A program made the translations under genes and the position numbers. From an uncultured Pelagibacteraceae bacterium (lineage in GTDB: Bacteria; Pseudomonadota; Alphaproteobacteria; Pelagibacterales; Pelagibacteraceae), in contig CABXYF010000004.1 of NCBI GenBank assembly GCA_902516435.1, positions 31,544 to 95,543 on the forward strand: a stretch of 64,000 nt of DNA. The letters run 5' to 3'. The number at the start of each line of letters is the position of its first letter. Within the stretch, counting starts at the first letter, position 1. The notes under the pieces were generated by a model. That model ran no database searches and had not been told where the DNA came from. It was given only the letters and a program-made list of their open reading frames with translations. Shown here piece after piece: positions 27,038-35,966 of this stretch.

Positions 27038-28313
27038 TTAAATCTTCATTTTTAGAAAATTTATTAATCATATGATCTGCATTTGTTGTCTTATTATCAA
27101 TTATATTTTGTAAGTGATTTAAAAATATTGTTTCGTTGTTACCTTTTTTACTCATAATATCTCTTGTCTCTAAACCCTTTCTAGATAAGTCTAGCAACAC
27201 AGATGACCAGTATAAAAGATCTTTGCCCATTAGTTGAGTATTAAATCCTTTTTGAGGAGCCTCTAAATAAGCATTAATGATCTTATCTACTTCCCATTTT
27301 GATACCAAATCATGAACTTCATCTAAATTTCCATATAGCATACCCGTATTAAAAGCAGGTCCTGCGCATAGACATTCCCATCCACATGTATCCATTGACC
27401 GCAGTTCGATATATTTTTTAAGTCTATTTTCTGTGAAAATTGTACTTAAATGAGTTGTTAGATCAGCTTCTTCAGGCAACCGATTATTAATTTCTTTAAT
27501 TTTACCATCCATAAAATCCTTAAATATATATTTTTTTCCAGAAATATATTGATCTTTGTCTTGGATAAATAATATTGGAAAATTTATAACAAAGTCTGCG
27601 TATTTTTCGAAATTTATGTTTTCTAAAAATAACTTTGGCAGTCCTCCCCTAGAAGTATTTTGCCAAACTTTTGAGCGATAGGATAAGTAATTACTATTTT
27701 TTTTTTCAACTATTGATGAGTTTGCAAATAATGCTATCGAAATTGGAACAATTGCATTTGAAACTTTGAATTTTTTAATAAAATCTTCTTCAGACTCAAA
27801 ATCAATATTAAGCTGTGTACCACATGTTCTGTACATCATGTCTAAACTTAGTTCACCTCCCAGTGGCATATCTTTAGTCATCACTTTATATCTTTGCTTT
27901 GGATTATTTGGTATCTCACTTAATTTAGATATAGGATCAAAGCCAGCACTCACAATTTTTATATCTAATTTTTTTGTTACTTGTTTCAGTTCAAACAAAT
28001 AATCTTGAGACTCGGAGCATGCCTCATGCATATGATTTAGTTTATCACCTGATAATTCTATTTGGTTTCCAGGCTCGAGTGTAATATTTTTTCCGCCTTT
28101 ATTAAGGGCAATAATATTTTCTTTTTCAAAAACTGGGTTCCAGCCAAATTCTAGTAAGGCTGTAAACATTTCCTTTATTTTTGGATAATCTACTCTTCTA
28201 TTATTTTCATTATCGAATAAAAATTTTTCATGTTCGATTCCAATTTTGAAATTTTTGGAGTCTTTAATACCAAACTTAAAGTATTCAATAATTTGGTTTT
28301 TCGTCTTTATCAT
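27018..28313 (-). CDS. gshA: glutamate-cysteine ligase (alphaproteobacterial/plant type)
   Basis: GshA makes gamma-glutamylcysteine, the first step of glutathione synthesis. The 431-residue protein belongs to the plant/alphaproteobacterial GCS2 type: KIGIEHEKF at about 23-31 (family GxExE-like motif), LEPGNQIELSG near residue 78-88, MMYRTCGTQLNIDFES, and YIELRSMDTCGWECLCAGPAF near the middle. The order gshA-gshB with overlap is uncommon in enterobacteria but seen in SAR11-like genomes. It is 30 bases after the HD-domain gene and may share its transcript. Confidence 0.92.
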   Translation of the reverse strand: MIKTKNQIIEYFKFGIKDSKNFKIGIEHEKFLFDNENNRRVDYPKIKEMFTALLEFGWNPVFEKENIIALNKGGKNITLEPGNQIELSGDKLNHMHEACSESQDYLFELKQVTKKLDIKIVSAGFDPISKLSEIPNNPKQRYKVMTKDMPLGGELSLDMMYRTCGTQLNIDFESEEDFIKKFKVSNAIVPISIALFANSSIVEKKNSNYLSYRSKVWQNTSRGGLPKLFLENINFEKYADFVINFPILFIQDKDQYISGKKYIFKDFMDGKIKEINNRLPEEADLTTHLSTIFTENRLKKYIELRSMDTCGWECLCAGPAFNTGMLYGNLDEVHDLVSKWEVDKIINAYLEAPQKGFNTQLMGKDLLYWSSVLLDLSRKGLETRDIMSKKGNNETIFLNHLQNIIDNKTTNADHMINKFSKNEDLNELYDK

Positions 28314-28343
28314 AACTTATTAAGTAGTGATTTATTTATAAAA

Positions 28344-28901
28344 TTAAAGATAATAATAAGGATCTCTAGCAAATATCTTTTTAACCAATGGTTCAAAGTC
28401 CTTTAATGACATACTTTTAAAACTTGGATCAAATGAGCATTGGTCATAGTTTTCACAGAAATCTATTGTTGCTTTATAATATTTGTGGTCTTTATATTTG
28501 TCTCTAGCATTTCGGTCGCCATCCAGATGATGAGCACTGTAATAAGTTTGAAAAAGTCCGTGATGAAGTATTATCCAGTAGGTTTTTTCAGAAACATAAG
28601 GTCTCAATATTGAGGCTGCATATTGCGAGTGATTCATTGGGGCCAAATCGTCACCTATGTCATGCAATAGAGTTGCAACGACCATCTCTTCACTTTCTTT
28701 ATTTTTATAAGCTCTTGTTGCTGCTTGCAGAGCATGTTCAAGCCTACTAATTTTGTAACCCTCTAACGTTGAGGTTTGCATAGATAGATATTTAAGTATT
28801 CGAATAGCTGTTTGTCTCTCAAAATTCTTTTCGTATTTTTCTAAAAGTTGATAATCATCTTTGTTACCGTTTTTCATTTCTGTGAAATTTACAGTTTTCA
28901 T
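28344..28901 (-). CDS. HD-domain protein, PhnZ/TmpB/MIOX-like mixed-valent diiron family
   Basis: The 185-residue protein has an HD domain with the ligand spacing of the oxygenase branch rather than a plain phosphohydrolase: His56 in EHALQAA, His80-Asp81 in LLHDIGDD, His91 in NHSQYAA, His113/His114 in ILHHGLF, and an Asp near 147-158. The EHALQ motif is typical of PhnZ and TmpB, which cleave hydroxylated phosphonates with a diiron centre. The Tyr/Glu pair that gates PhnZ, ten and seven residues before the first His, is not seen; those positions are Leu46 and Tyr49. So the substrate should differ from that of PhnZ. The gene is placed between purF and gshA with gaps of 3 and 30 bases. Confidence 0.78.
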   Translation of the reverse strand: MKTVNFTEMKNGNKDDYQLLEKYEKNFERQTAIRILKYLSMQTSTLEGYKISRLEHALQAATRAYKNKESEEMVVATLLHDIGDDLAPMNHSQYAASILRPYVSEKTYWIILHHGLFQTYYSAHHLDGDRNARDKYKDHKYYKATIDFCENYDQCSFDPSFKSMSLKDFEPLVKKIFARDPYYYL

Positions 28902-28904
28902 AAA

Positions 28905-30386
28905 TTAATTGTTAGAAGCAGTGCTCAATAGTGATAATTGAGTTATCTTACTGTCCCCGAGTTCATCAACAGGTTTTACTGGATAATCTCCTGTAAAATA
29001 GTGATCTGTTAATTGTGGATAAGTATCGTTTCTTTTATCGAAACCAATTGCTTTATACATACCGTCTATTGATAAAAATTTTAAAGACTTAGCTCCAATA
29101 TATTCACAGATCTCATCATTATTTTTATTTGCTGCTAATAGTTCTTTTTTAGTAGGAGTGTCTACTCCATAAAAATCTGGATATTTTATTTCTGGACAGG
29201 CAATTCTAACATGTACTTCCTTAGCACCAGCATCATACAACATTTTAACAATCTTATGAGATGTTGTACCTCTAACAAGTGAATCATCTACTAGTATAAT
29301 CTTTTTATCTTTAATAGTTGTTTGATTTGCGTTTAGCTTTAACTTAACACCTAAACTTCTAATTTTTTGACTAGGCTCTATAAACGTTCTGCCTACATAA
29401 TGATTTCTAATTAATCCGTGCTCATAATTTACATTCAAATGTTGAGCAAATCCAAGTGCAGCTGCATTGCCAGAATCTGGGACAGGAACCACAATATCTG
29501 CATTAAAATCATTTTCTTTTGCAAGTTCTTTTCCTAAATTCTTACGATGTTCGTATGCTGTTTTGTTATCCAAAAGACTATCGGGTCTTGAGAAATAAAT
29601 ATATTCAAATACACACGGTCTAACTTTTTTAAGAGGGAAGGGCTTAATACTTTTTAATTCATTATTTTCAATTAAAACAATTTCTCCATTCTCAACTTCT
29701 CTTAAAAATTTTGCTCCAATAATATCTAATGCACAGGTTTCAGATGCTAAGACATAACTACCACCAAGCTTACCAATAATTAATGGTCTAATACCATAAG
29801 GATCTCTAACCCCAATTAATGAGTTTTGAGTAAGCATTACTAAAGCGTATCCACCTTGAATTTGAAAAATTGCATCAATTACTTTATCAATAGTTTTTGA
29901 TCTCTTAGATTTTGCAATCAATTGTACGATAGTTTCTGTATCTGAAGTGGTGTAAAAAATAGCTCCTTCCTCTACTAGTTTCTTTCTTAAAGAAATTGAA
30001 TTGGTTAAATTCCCATTATGAGAAACCCCAATTCCCCCTGCATTAGTATCAGCAAAAAAAGGTTGGATATTTCGTAAAGTATTATTACCAGTTGTACTAT
30101 ATCGATTGTGACCTATGGCATAATTTCCCTTAAGATTATTTAAAACTTTTTCTTTATTAAAGTTATCTCCAACTAACCCAAATCTTTTTTCCGAATAATA
30201 TTTCTCTCCATCAAATGAAACAATTCCACAACCTTCTTGACCTCTATGCTGTAGGGCGTGCAAACCAAGAGCAGTTAATGCTGACGCGTCTTTTGCATTA
30301 CTTATACCAAAAACTCCACATTCCTCTTTCAATTTAGGATCAAATTTCTTCAATTTTTTCTTTAGACTCTTGATATGTTTTTTCAT
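28905..30386 (-). CDS. purF: amidophosphoribosyltransferase
   Basis: PurF makes phosphoribosylamine from PRPP and glutamine, the first committed step of purine synthesis. The 493-residue protein has a class II glutamine amidotransferase domain: EECGVFGI with the N-terminal nucleophile Cys23, so a 22-residue propeptide must be cut off, then HNRYSTTG and FFADTNAGGIGVSHNGNL. The C-terminal phosphoribosyltransferase domain has the PRPP motif KKIILVDDSLVRGTT. The propeptide is long and lysine-rich compared with the 11 residues of the Bacillus enzyme. The start overlaps cvpA by 47 bases. Confidence 0.95.
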   Translation of the reverse strand: MKKHIKSLKKKLKKFDPKLKEECGVFGISNAKDASALTALGLHALQHRGQEGCGIVSFDGEKYYSEKRFGLVGDNFNKEKVLNNLKGNYAIGHNRYSTTGNNTLRNIQPFFADTNAGGIGVSHNGNLTNSISLRKKLVEEGAIFYTTSDTETIVQLIAKSKRSKTIDKVIDAIFQIQGGYALVMLTQNSLIGVRDPYGIRPLIIGKLGGSYVLASETCALDIIGAKFLREVENGEIVLIENNELKSIKPFPLKKVRPCVFEYIYFSRPDSLLDNKTAYEHRKNLGKELAKENDFNADIVVPVPDSGNAAALGFAQHLNVNYEHGLIRNHYVGRTFIEPSQKIRSLGVKLKLNANQTTIKDKKIILVDDSLVRGTTSHKIVKMLYDAGAKEVHVRIACPEIKYPDFYGVDTPTKKELLAANKNNDEICEYIGAKSLKFLSIDGMYKAIGFDKRNDTYPQLTDHYFTGDYPVKPVDELGDSKITQLSLLSTASNN

Positions 30387-30885
30387 TAGGAAATTCTTTA
30401 ATTAGATAATTACTACCTTTTTCTAAATATGGAAAGGCGTATGATTTGTCTACATTTACTGGCCATTTATCATAATTATAAACGATATGAATAGCTGAAA
30501 AAATACAAATAGAAATTATATAAGCTTTTATAAAGCCAAAAAAGAATCCAAACGTTGTATCTAAACCACCAATACCAGTATATCTAACAGCTTTACTTAT
30601 ACCTTTATTGACTAACAATACTAAAAAAATAACTACAATAAAAATTGCCATACCAAGACCAACATCCAATACATACTCATTATCAATAATATCTTTTACA
30701 TATGGCTTAAATCTAGGAAATAGAATTAGAGTTATCACATAAGCCAAGAGCCATTTTGCCATGGATAGGACACTTAATATAAAACCTTTTTTATAACAGC
30801 TAATTAAAGACCAAATAGTGATGACCAAATAAATCAAATCTACAATGGAGGTTGCTTTGTAAAAATCTGCCAAAGTTTCTAACAT
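30340..30885 (-). CDS. cvpA: CvpA family membrane protein
   Basis: The 181-residue protein has about four membrane helices and the CvpA pattern: VDLIYLVITIWSLISCYKKGFI at the start, LAYVITLILFPRF, and the GGLDTTFGFFFGFIKAYII segment, which matches the family's GLDRxLGxxFG motif. CvpA is tied to envelope stress and colicin V release in E. coli, where it also precedes purF. The cvpA-purF order is therefore conserved. The gene overlaps purF by 47 bases and shares one base with the upstream exporter stop. Confidence 0.88.
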   Translation of the reverse strand: MLETLADFYKATSIVDLIYLVITIWSLISCYKKGFILSVLSMAKWLLAYVITLILFPRFKPYVKDIIDNEYVLDVGLGMAIFIVVIFLVLLVNKGISKAVRYTGIGGLDTTFGFFFGFIKAYIISICIFSAIHIVYNYDKWPVNVDKSYAFPYLEKGSNYLIKEFPNEKTYQESKEKIEEI

Positions 30886-33287
30886 TAAGTTGATTTACCA
30901 AAGGGTTTAATGACTAAGATCAATGCAGGCAATAAAGTTAATACTGAGATCATAGCTAACAACATAGCTAAACCAGTAAACATACCAAAATAAATTGTGG
31001 GGATAAACTTAGACAAAACTAAAATTGAAAATCCAAAAACAATTGTGATTGAAGTATTTAAAATTGCAACTCCTACTGTTGAATGACATAATTTTAATGT
31101 TTTGTTATAATCTTTAATCTTATTGAACTCCTCTTTGAATCGATAAATATAATGAATACTATTATCTACTGCTATCCCAATTGTAATTGCAGCAATGGTA
31201 ATAGTCATCATATCTAATGGAATTTCTAGCAAACCTATAATTCCAAGTATGAAAAATGCAGCAATGAAATTTGGTACAACTCCTATTAAAGATAATTTTA
31301 TATTTTTAAATAGAATTAAAAACATTACAAAAATCCCAATCATTACCAATCCTAAAGTAAGTATTTGTGATTTAAATAGGCTCTGTAATAAATTATTAAA
31401 TAAAATTAATACTCCAGCAAGTTGATACTCACTTTTATTTAGACCGATCTTATCTTTAAGATCAAAATTTATTTTATTAATTAAATCGTTTCTTCTTAAA
31501 TTTTCTTGAGAGTCTATTATTCTTAAGCTAATCCTTGCCTCATCATTTTCTATTGAAAGATAGGGATCAATAATTTCTGTCTTAATACTTTCAGGTATTT
31601 TAGAATAAAGAACACCCATTTCTAGAGTACCTAAAGGTTTATTGTTATTTAGTTGCGTTGCCACATCAATAATTGATGAAAAAGACAAAACTTTTCCAAT
31701 TTCAGGAAGACTATCTAGGTAATTATGAACAGATGCAATTTTGTCAATTTTATCTTTAGTGAACCAATATTTATCATTATTCTCATCATTTTCATCACCC
31801 CAGTCTTCAAACTCATCGTCTTCAGGTAATTTCTTTTCTTTCTTTTTTTCTTTTTTAGGAAACTTTAAGATCACTTCTAATGGCGTTGTACCTCCAAGCT
31901 CTTCATCTATAAGTTTCATACCCTTATAAATTTCAGTATTTTTATTAAAATAATTAATAAAGCTGTTTTCAACTTCTAACTTGCTAATACCAAAAATGCT
32001 TAAAATAATTACAATTCCTGTTACCAAAAAAATTGTATTTTTACTATTTATCGATAGCGATCCTAGCAAAACAGTAAATTTAGAATTTTGTTCTTTTTTA
32101 AGTGAAATATTTTCGGATGGAGCAAAATTTAAGAAGGTAGGAAGTAAAGTAAATGTAATTATAAATGAAGTAATTAAACCAAAAGTCATCATCCATCCAA
32201 AGTCAATAATTGGTCTGATTTCACTAAAGATTAAAGATAAAAAAGCTAAAATAGTAGTAAGAGCAGTGTAAAAAATCGGCCAAAACATTTTTTTTGTCGT
32301 TAAAGAAATGATTTCAAAATTATTTTTATTAGGTGAATTTTTTTTAAGTTGTAAAAATCTTGTACTCATATGAATGTTCATTGCCATTGTTAAAATCAAC
32401 ATCAAAGCAATAAAGTTTGATGAAATAACAGTGACTTTCCATCCTAACAACCCAAGTAATCCAGTCATTATTACTACTGAAAATATACAACTGCTAATTG
32501 GAACTATAATCCAAATAAGTTTTCTAAAGACAAACCATAAAGTTGCAATAATAAATAACAAAACACCTATACCAAAAACCACAATGTCACTTTTAATAAA
32601 TGTCATCATGTCATCTGCAATCATTGGTATGCCTCCTAAATAAATCTTACCTGTATCGTCATAGCTCTGGATGACTTGTCTGATCTCTAATATATTTTGA
32701 TGATTTTGTTTTTTGATTTGATCTTTATAATTTTCTATTTCCTCTTTTGATTTACTTTCAATGTTTTCAAGTTTTTGAGATTGTTTAATATAAACAATTA
32801 TGCCACTTGTTTTACCATCTTCGCTAATAACAAAGTTTCTAAATACAGGACTATTAAGAATTTCTTTAAATCCTCTATCTTTGTCAACATCTTCATCTTT
32901 TAAAGTTTTAAAACTTTCTAATCTTTCTTGAAGTGGGGCATCAGAATTACTTAACAATGGTATATCTAAGAGAGTTACAACACTATGAACCCAATTCAAA
33001 CTTTGAATTTTATATTTTAAACTCAGTAAATTATTAATTGATGTATCAGTGACCATCCCTTCATTAGGTGTATAGGTAAGAATTAAAAACTCTCTAGATC
33101 CGTATCTTTCAGAAACTTCTTTTAGATAGGCTAAATCTGGATCACCATCGATCAATAATGTCTCTGAGGATGCATCTAATCTAAAATCTTTTGCATAATA
33201 ACCAAAACTTAAGATGGTGATTATTAGTAATACAAGTATTGCTTTAGGATTCTTAAGAACTAAGTTTTGATACATATGAGCCAACAT
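30885..33287 (-). CDS. RND-superfamily (MMPL/HAE3-type) exporter
   Basis: The 800-residue protein has twelve membrane helices in the RND layout: one helix, a large periplasmic domain, five helices, then the same again. The conserved helix-4 signature appears in the second half as TITIAAITIGIAVDNSIHYIYRFKEEF, with the Asp that carries protons. It belongs to the hydrophobe/amphiphile exporter group 3 (MMPL). At about residues 475-505, in the second periplasmic domain, there is a lysine stretch followed by a run rich in Asp and Glu, likely a flexible insert. Such exporters move lipids or hopanoids in some bacteria. In many alphaproteobacteria this place between dnaB and cvpA holds alr and radA. 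Confidence 0.87.
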   Translation of the reverse strand: MLAHMYQNLVLKNPKAILVLLIITILSFGYYAKDFRLDASSETLLIDGDPDLAYLKEVSERYGSREFLILTYTPNEGMVTDTSINNLLSLKYKIQSLNWVHSVVTLLDIPLLSNSDAPLQERLESFKTLKDEDVDKDRGFKEILNSPVFRNFVISEDGKTSGIIVYIKQSQKLENIESKSKEEIENYKDQIKKQNHQNILEIRQVIQSYDDTGKIYLGGIPMIADDMMTFIKSDIVVFGIGVLLFIIATLWFVFRKLIWIIVPISSCIFSVVIMTGLLGLLGWKVTVISSNFIALMLILTMAMNIHMSTRFLQLKKNSPNKNNFEIISLTTKKMFWPIFYTALTTILAFLSLIFSEIRPIIDFGWMMTFGLITSFIITFTLLPTFLNFAPSENISLKKEQNSKFTVLLGSLSINSKNTIFLVTGIVIILSIFGISKLEVENSFINYFNKNTEIYKGMKLIDEELGGTTPLEVILKFPKKEKKKEKKLPEDDEFEDWGDENDENNDKYWFTKDKIDKIASVHNYLDSLPEIGKVLSFSSIIDVATQLNNNKPLGTLEMGVLYSKIPESIKTEIIDPYLSIENDEARISLRIIDSQENLRRNDLINKINFDLKDKIGLNKSEYQLAGVLILFNNLLQSLFKSQILTLGLVMIGIFVMFLILFKNIKLSLIGVVPNFIAAFFILGIIGLLEIPLDMMTITIAAITIGIAVDNSIHYIYRFKEEFNKIKDYNKTLKLCHSTVGVAILNTSITIVFGFSILVLSKFIPTIYFGMFTGLAMLLAMISVLTLLPALILVIKPFGKST

Positions 33288-33307
33288 TAGCTCTTTTATA
33301 TTGGAAA

Positions 33308-34726
33308 TTAATTAGTTTGAGTATCTTTAAATTTTGTAAATCTTTCTTCAAATTCAAGAGTTACGTTACCTATTGGACCGTGTCTTTGTTTCCCAATAAT
33401 AAGTTGAGCAAGATGTGCAACTTCATTCATTTTTGCTTGCCATTCAGCATGTTCAACTGTGGCTGCCCTTGGCTCTTTTCTTTGTAAATAATATGCTTCT
33501 CTATAAACAAACATAACAACATCAGCATCTTGCTCAATTGAACCTGATTCTCTTAAATCTGATAAAAGTGGTTTGTTGTCGTCTCTTTGCTCAACTTGTC
33601 TAGATAATTGAGATAGAGCTACTACTGGAACAGAAAGTTCTTTAGCAATTGCTTTTAAGCCTTGAGTAATTTGAGAAATTTCCTGAACTCTTCCATCTTT
33701 GTTAAACGTAGTACCTCTCATTAGCTGAATATAATCAACTACAATCATATCAAGACCGAATAGTCTTTTGATACGCCTTGCTCTATTACTTAAGGCAGCA
33801 ATTGTAATTGCCGGTGTTTCATCAATATAAAGCGGAAGTTCAGAAATATTTTTTGAAGTTTCTAAAAATTTATCAAATTGATCGTCAGAAATTCTTCCTC
33901 TTCTAATATCATTTGAACTTATTCTTGCTTGTTCTGAAATTATTCTGGTTGAAAGTTGTTCTGACGACATCTCTAGTGAAAAGAATGCAATAGATGATTT
34001 TTTTCCACTATCTTGTAATTTTTGTGCTGCATTAAACGCTATATTAGTTGCAAGAGAAGTTTTACCCATTGATGGTCGTCCAGCTATTATAATTAGATCT
34101 GATTGATGCAAACCTCCCAATTTATCATCTAAATCTCTAAGACCAGTTGGAACTCCAACAATTCCTTCTTCATTTTTATAAGCAGCGGAGGCCATTTCAA
34201 TAGTCTGTTTCATTGCTTCATCAAATTTTACTAAAGAGGAATTAAACGAACCTTTTTCGGCCAAATCAAATAATAGTCTTTCCGAATTTTCTATAATTGT
34301 TTGTCCATTAGTATCTAGTTCATTTAATTTGGCACTATCTATGGTTTGCTCAGAGATCTTTATTAATTCTCTTCTAACAAACATATCATAAATAATTTTA
34401 GAATACTCCACAGCTTGTCTAACGGATGTAGAAAATTTAGTAATCTTGACTAAGTATTCTGGAACATTTAAATCGTCTTTTTCATCTTCAAAATAATTTT
34501 TTAAAGTAATTGGGTTTGCTAGCATTCCTTTATAAATTAGACTTTCGATTGCTTCATAAATCTTTTGATGCATGGGGTCATAAAAATTATTACTGGAAAT
34601 AATTGTGCTTATCTCATCAAATATATCATTGCTAACAAGAATAGATCCTATTACAGCTTGTTCAGCTTCGATATTGTTTGGAAGTTCCTTAAATTGATTT
34701 TTAACTAAGCTTAAGTTATTTTCCAT
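33308..34726 (-). CDS. dnaB: replicative DNA helicase DnaB
   Basis: DnaB is the hexameric helicase that unwinds DNA at the fork. The 472-residue protein has the N-terminal primase-binding domain, starting LPNNIEAEQAVIGSILV, and the RecA-like C-terminal domain with Walker A GRPSMGKTS, Walker B MIVVDYIQLM, the SLEMSSEQL motif and LSDLRESGSIEQDADVVMFVYR. No intein or frame break is present. It lies downstream of rplI, the order found in many bacteria. The upstream 68 bases are AT-rich; I see no strong terminator in them. Confidence 0.97.
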   Translation of the reverse strand: MENNLSLVKNQFKELPNNIEAEQAVIGSILVSNDIFDEISTIISSNNFYDPMHQKIYEAIESLIYKGMLANPITLKNYFEDEKDDLNVPEYLVKITKFSTSVRQAVEYSKIIYDMFVRRELIKISEQTIDSAKLNELDTNGQTIIENSERLLFDLAEKGSFNSSLVKFDEAMKQTIEMASAAYKNEEGIVGVPTGLRDLDDKLGGLHQSDLIIIAGRPSMGKTSLATNIAFNAAQKLQDSGKKSSIAFFSLEMSSEQLSTRIISEQARISSNDIRRGRISDDQFDKFLETSKNISELPLYIDETPAITIAALSNRARRIKRLFGLDMIVVDYIQLMRGTTFNKDGRVQEISQITQGLKAIAKELSVPVVALSQLSRQVEQRDDNKPLLSDLRESGSIEQDADVVMFVYREAYYLQRKEPRAATVEHAEWQAKMNEVAHLAQLIIGKQRHGPIGNVTLEFEERFTKFKDTQTN

Positions 34727-34794
34727 AACTAAGAACTTATATAAAAAAAATATTTTTAAAATTATTAATTATCGCTGGGGAAAAAAATGTATAA

Positions 34795-35253
34795 TTATTG
34801 AATTGTTTCTGCGGAGGAAACATTTATTGAGATTTCCGCATCAACTTCTGAGTGTAAAGAAATTTTAACCTTAAATTTTCCTAAAGCCTTTATCTCTTCA
34901 ATAGGCTGTATCATTGAAGGCTTGATTTCTATCTTATTTTCTTCTTTAACTAGTTTTGCAATTTCAGTTGGTTTAACAGAACCATACAATTCTTTATTTT
35001 CCGTACTTAATTTTTTTATTAAATATTCTTTTCCATTAATTTGATTAGCTATTTGGGAAGCTACTTTTTTCTTTTCATTATCTTTTTGAGATAAATCAGA
35101 CTTAATTTTTTCCACTTCTTTAATATTTTCTTTTGAGGCGTAAAGCGCCTTTTTATTAGCAATAAGATAGTTCCTTGCAAAACCTCTCTTCACATCAATG
35201 ACCTCACCAATAGATCCAATTCTCTTAAGGTTTTCTAATAATATTACTTTCAT
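34795..35253 (-). CDS. rplI: 50S ribosomal protein L9
   Basis: The 152-residue protein has the L9 start MKVILLENLKRIGSIGEVIDVKRGFARNYLI, shared in pattern across bacteria, with the long connecting helix (residues about 45-75, rich in Lys and Glu) and the C-terminal RNA-binding domain ending EINVSS-like. L9 binds 23S rRNA domain V near the L1 stalk. It is one base downstream of rpsR, in the usual rpsF-rpsR-rplI order. Confidence 0.96.
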   Translation of the reverse strand: MKVILLENLKRIGSIGEVIDVKRGFARNYLIANKKALYASKENIKEVEKIKSDLSQKDNEKKKVASQIANQINGKEYLIKKLSTENKELYGSVKPTEIAKLVKEENKIEIKPSMIQPIEEIKALGKFKVKISLHSEVDAEISINVSSAETIQ

Positions 35254-35526
35254 TTATACTAATGCTAAGTTTCTAGCTCTTTTAATTGACAATGATAATT
35301 CTCTTTGTTTCTTTTGAGAAATGTTTGTTATTCTGGAAGGCAAAATCTTTCCATTTTCAGACATATATTTTCTTAGTAATTTAATATTTTTATAGTCAAC
35401 TTGTGGTGCACCTTTTGCAGACAGTGGACAAGATTTTTTAAACTTATACTTATTAGGTTGAAAAATACTTAATTTAGCAAAATTGCTTTGTTTCCCTTTT
35501 TTATTACCACTTTGTCTTTTAGGCAT
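35254..35526 (-). CDS. rpsR: 30S ribosomal protein S18
   Basis: The 90-residue protein matches S18: [22 protein letters not shown], then the [36 protein letters not shown]-terminal pattern. S18 pairs with S6 on the platform of the small subunit. Its start shares one base with the rpsF stop, and rplI starts directly after it, so the three are translationally coupled. Confidence 0.96.
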   Translation of the reverse strand: MPKRQSGNKKGKQSNFAKLSIFQPNKYKFKKSCPLSAKGAPQVDYKNIKLLRKYMSENGKILPSRITNISQKKQRELSLSIKRARNLALV

Positions 35527-35879
35527 TAGTTTTTAATACTTTCTTTTTTTTCACTATCATCTTTCTTACCAAAATAGACTGTATCTAAATCAAACTTTTT
35601 AACTTTTACAGTTAAATATCTCAACAATTTTTTATCTAAAGACTCATTCTTTTCTAAATCATCAATTACTTTTCCACCACCTTTAATTTTAAAATGGATA
35701 TAACTACCTTTTCTATTTTTTTTTATTAAGTACGATAGATTTAACAATCCCCAGTTTTCAGTTTTTATCACCTCTCCATCATTTTTTTCAATGATTTTAG
35801 AATATTTTTCAGTTAATTGCTTTAATTCACTTGGAGAAGCATCTTGTCTAGCTATAATTGTATGTTCGTATAAATTCAT
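35526..35879 (-). CDS. rpsF: 30S ribosomal protein S6
   Basis: The 117-residue protein has the S6 fold signature: [19 protein letters not shown], the [27 protein letters not shown] stretch and [13 protein letters not shown] at the end of the core. The C-terminal tail is charged, as is common. It heads the long minus-strand run. A good sigma-70-type promoter lies just upstream at 35912-35939. Confidence 0.96.
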   Translation of the reverse strand: MNLYEHTIIARQDASPSELKQLTEKYSKIIEKNDGEVIKTENWGLLNLSYLIKKNRKGSYIHFKIKGGGKVIDDLEKNESLDKKLLRYLTVKVKKFDLDTVYFGKKDDSEKKESIKN

Positions 35880-35911
35880 TTAAGTTCTTTAATAAAAAAT
35901 GAGGATATACT

Positions 35912-35939
35912 ATTATAAAAGTTCAATTACAATAGTTAA
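35912..35939 (-). promoter_or_regulatory. promoter of rpsF-rpsR-rplI
   Basis: On the minus strand TTAACT (35934-35939) is followed after 16 bases by a perfect TATAAT (35912-35917). A start near 35905 would leave a leader of about 25 bases before the rpsF ATG. The region is shared with the divergent fabD, for which I see no comparably good promoter. Confidence 0.6.
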
Positions 35940-35966
35940 AAAGGCAAATTAATTAGTTTTTTTTAT

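Noticed and set aside
31195..32643. Several plus-strand open frames inside the RND exporter gene
   Set aside because: All are shadows of the AT-rich, hydrophobic exporter sequence on the minus strand. None has a known domain.
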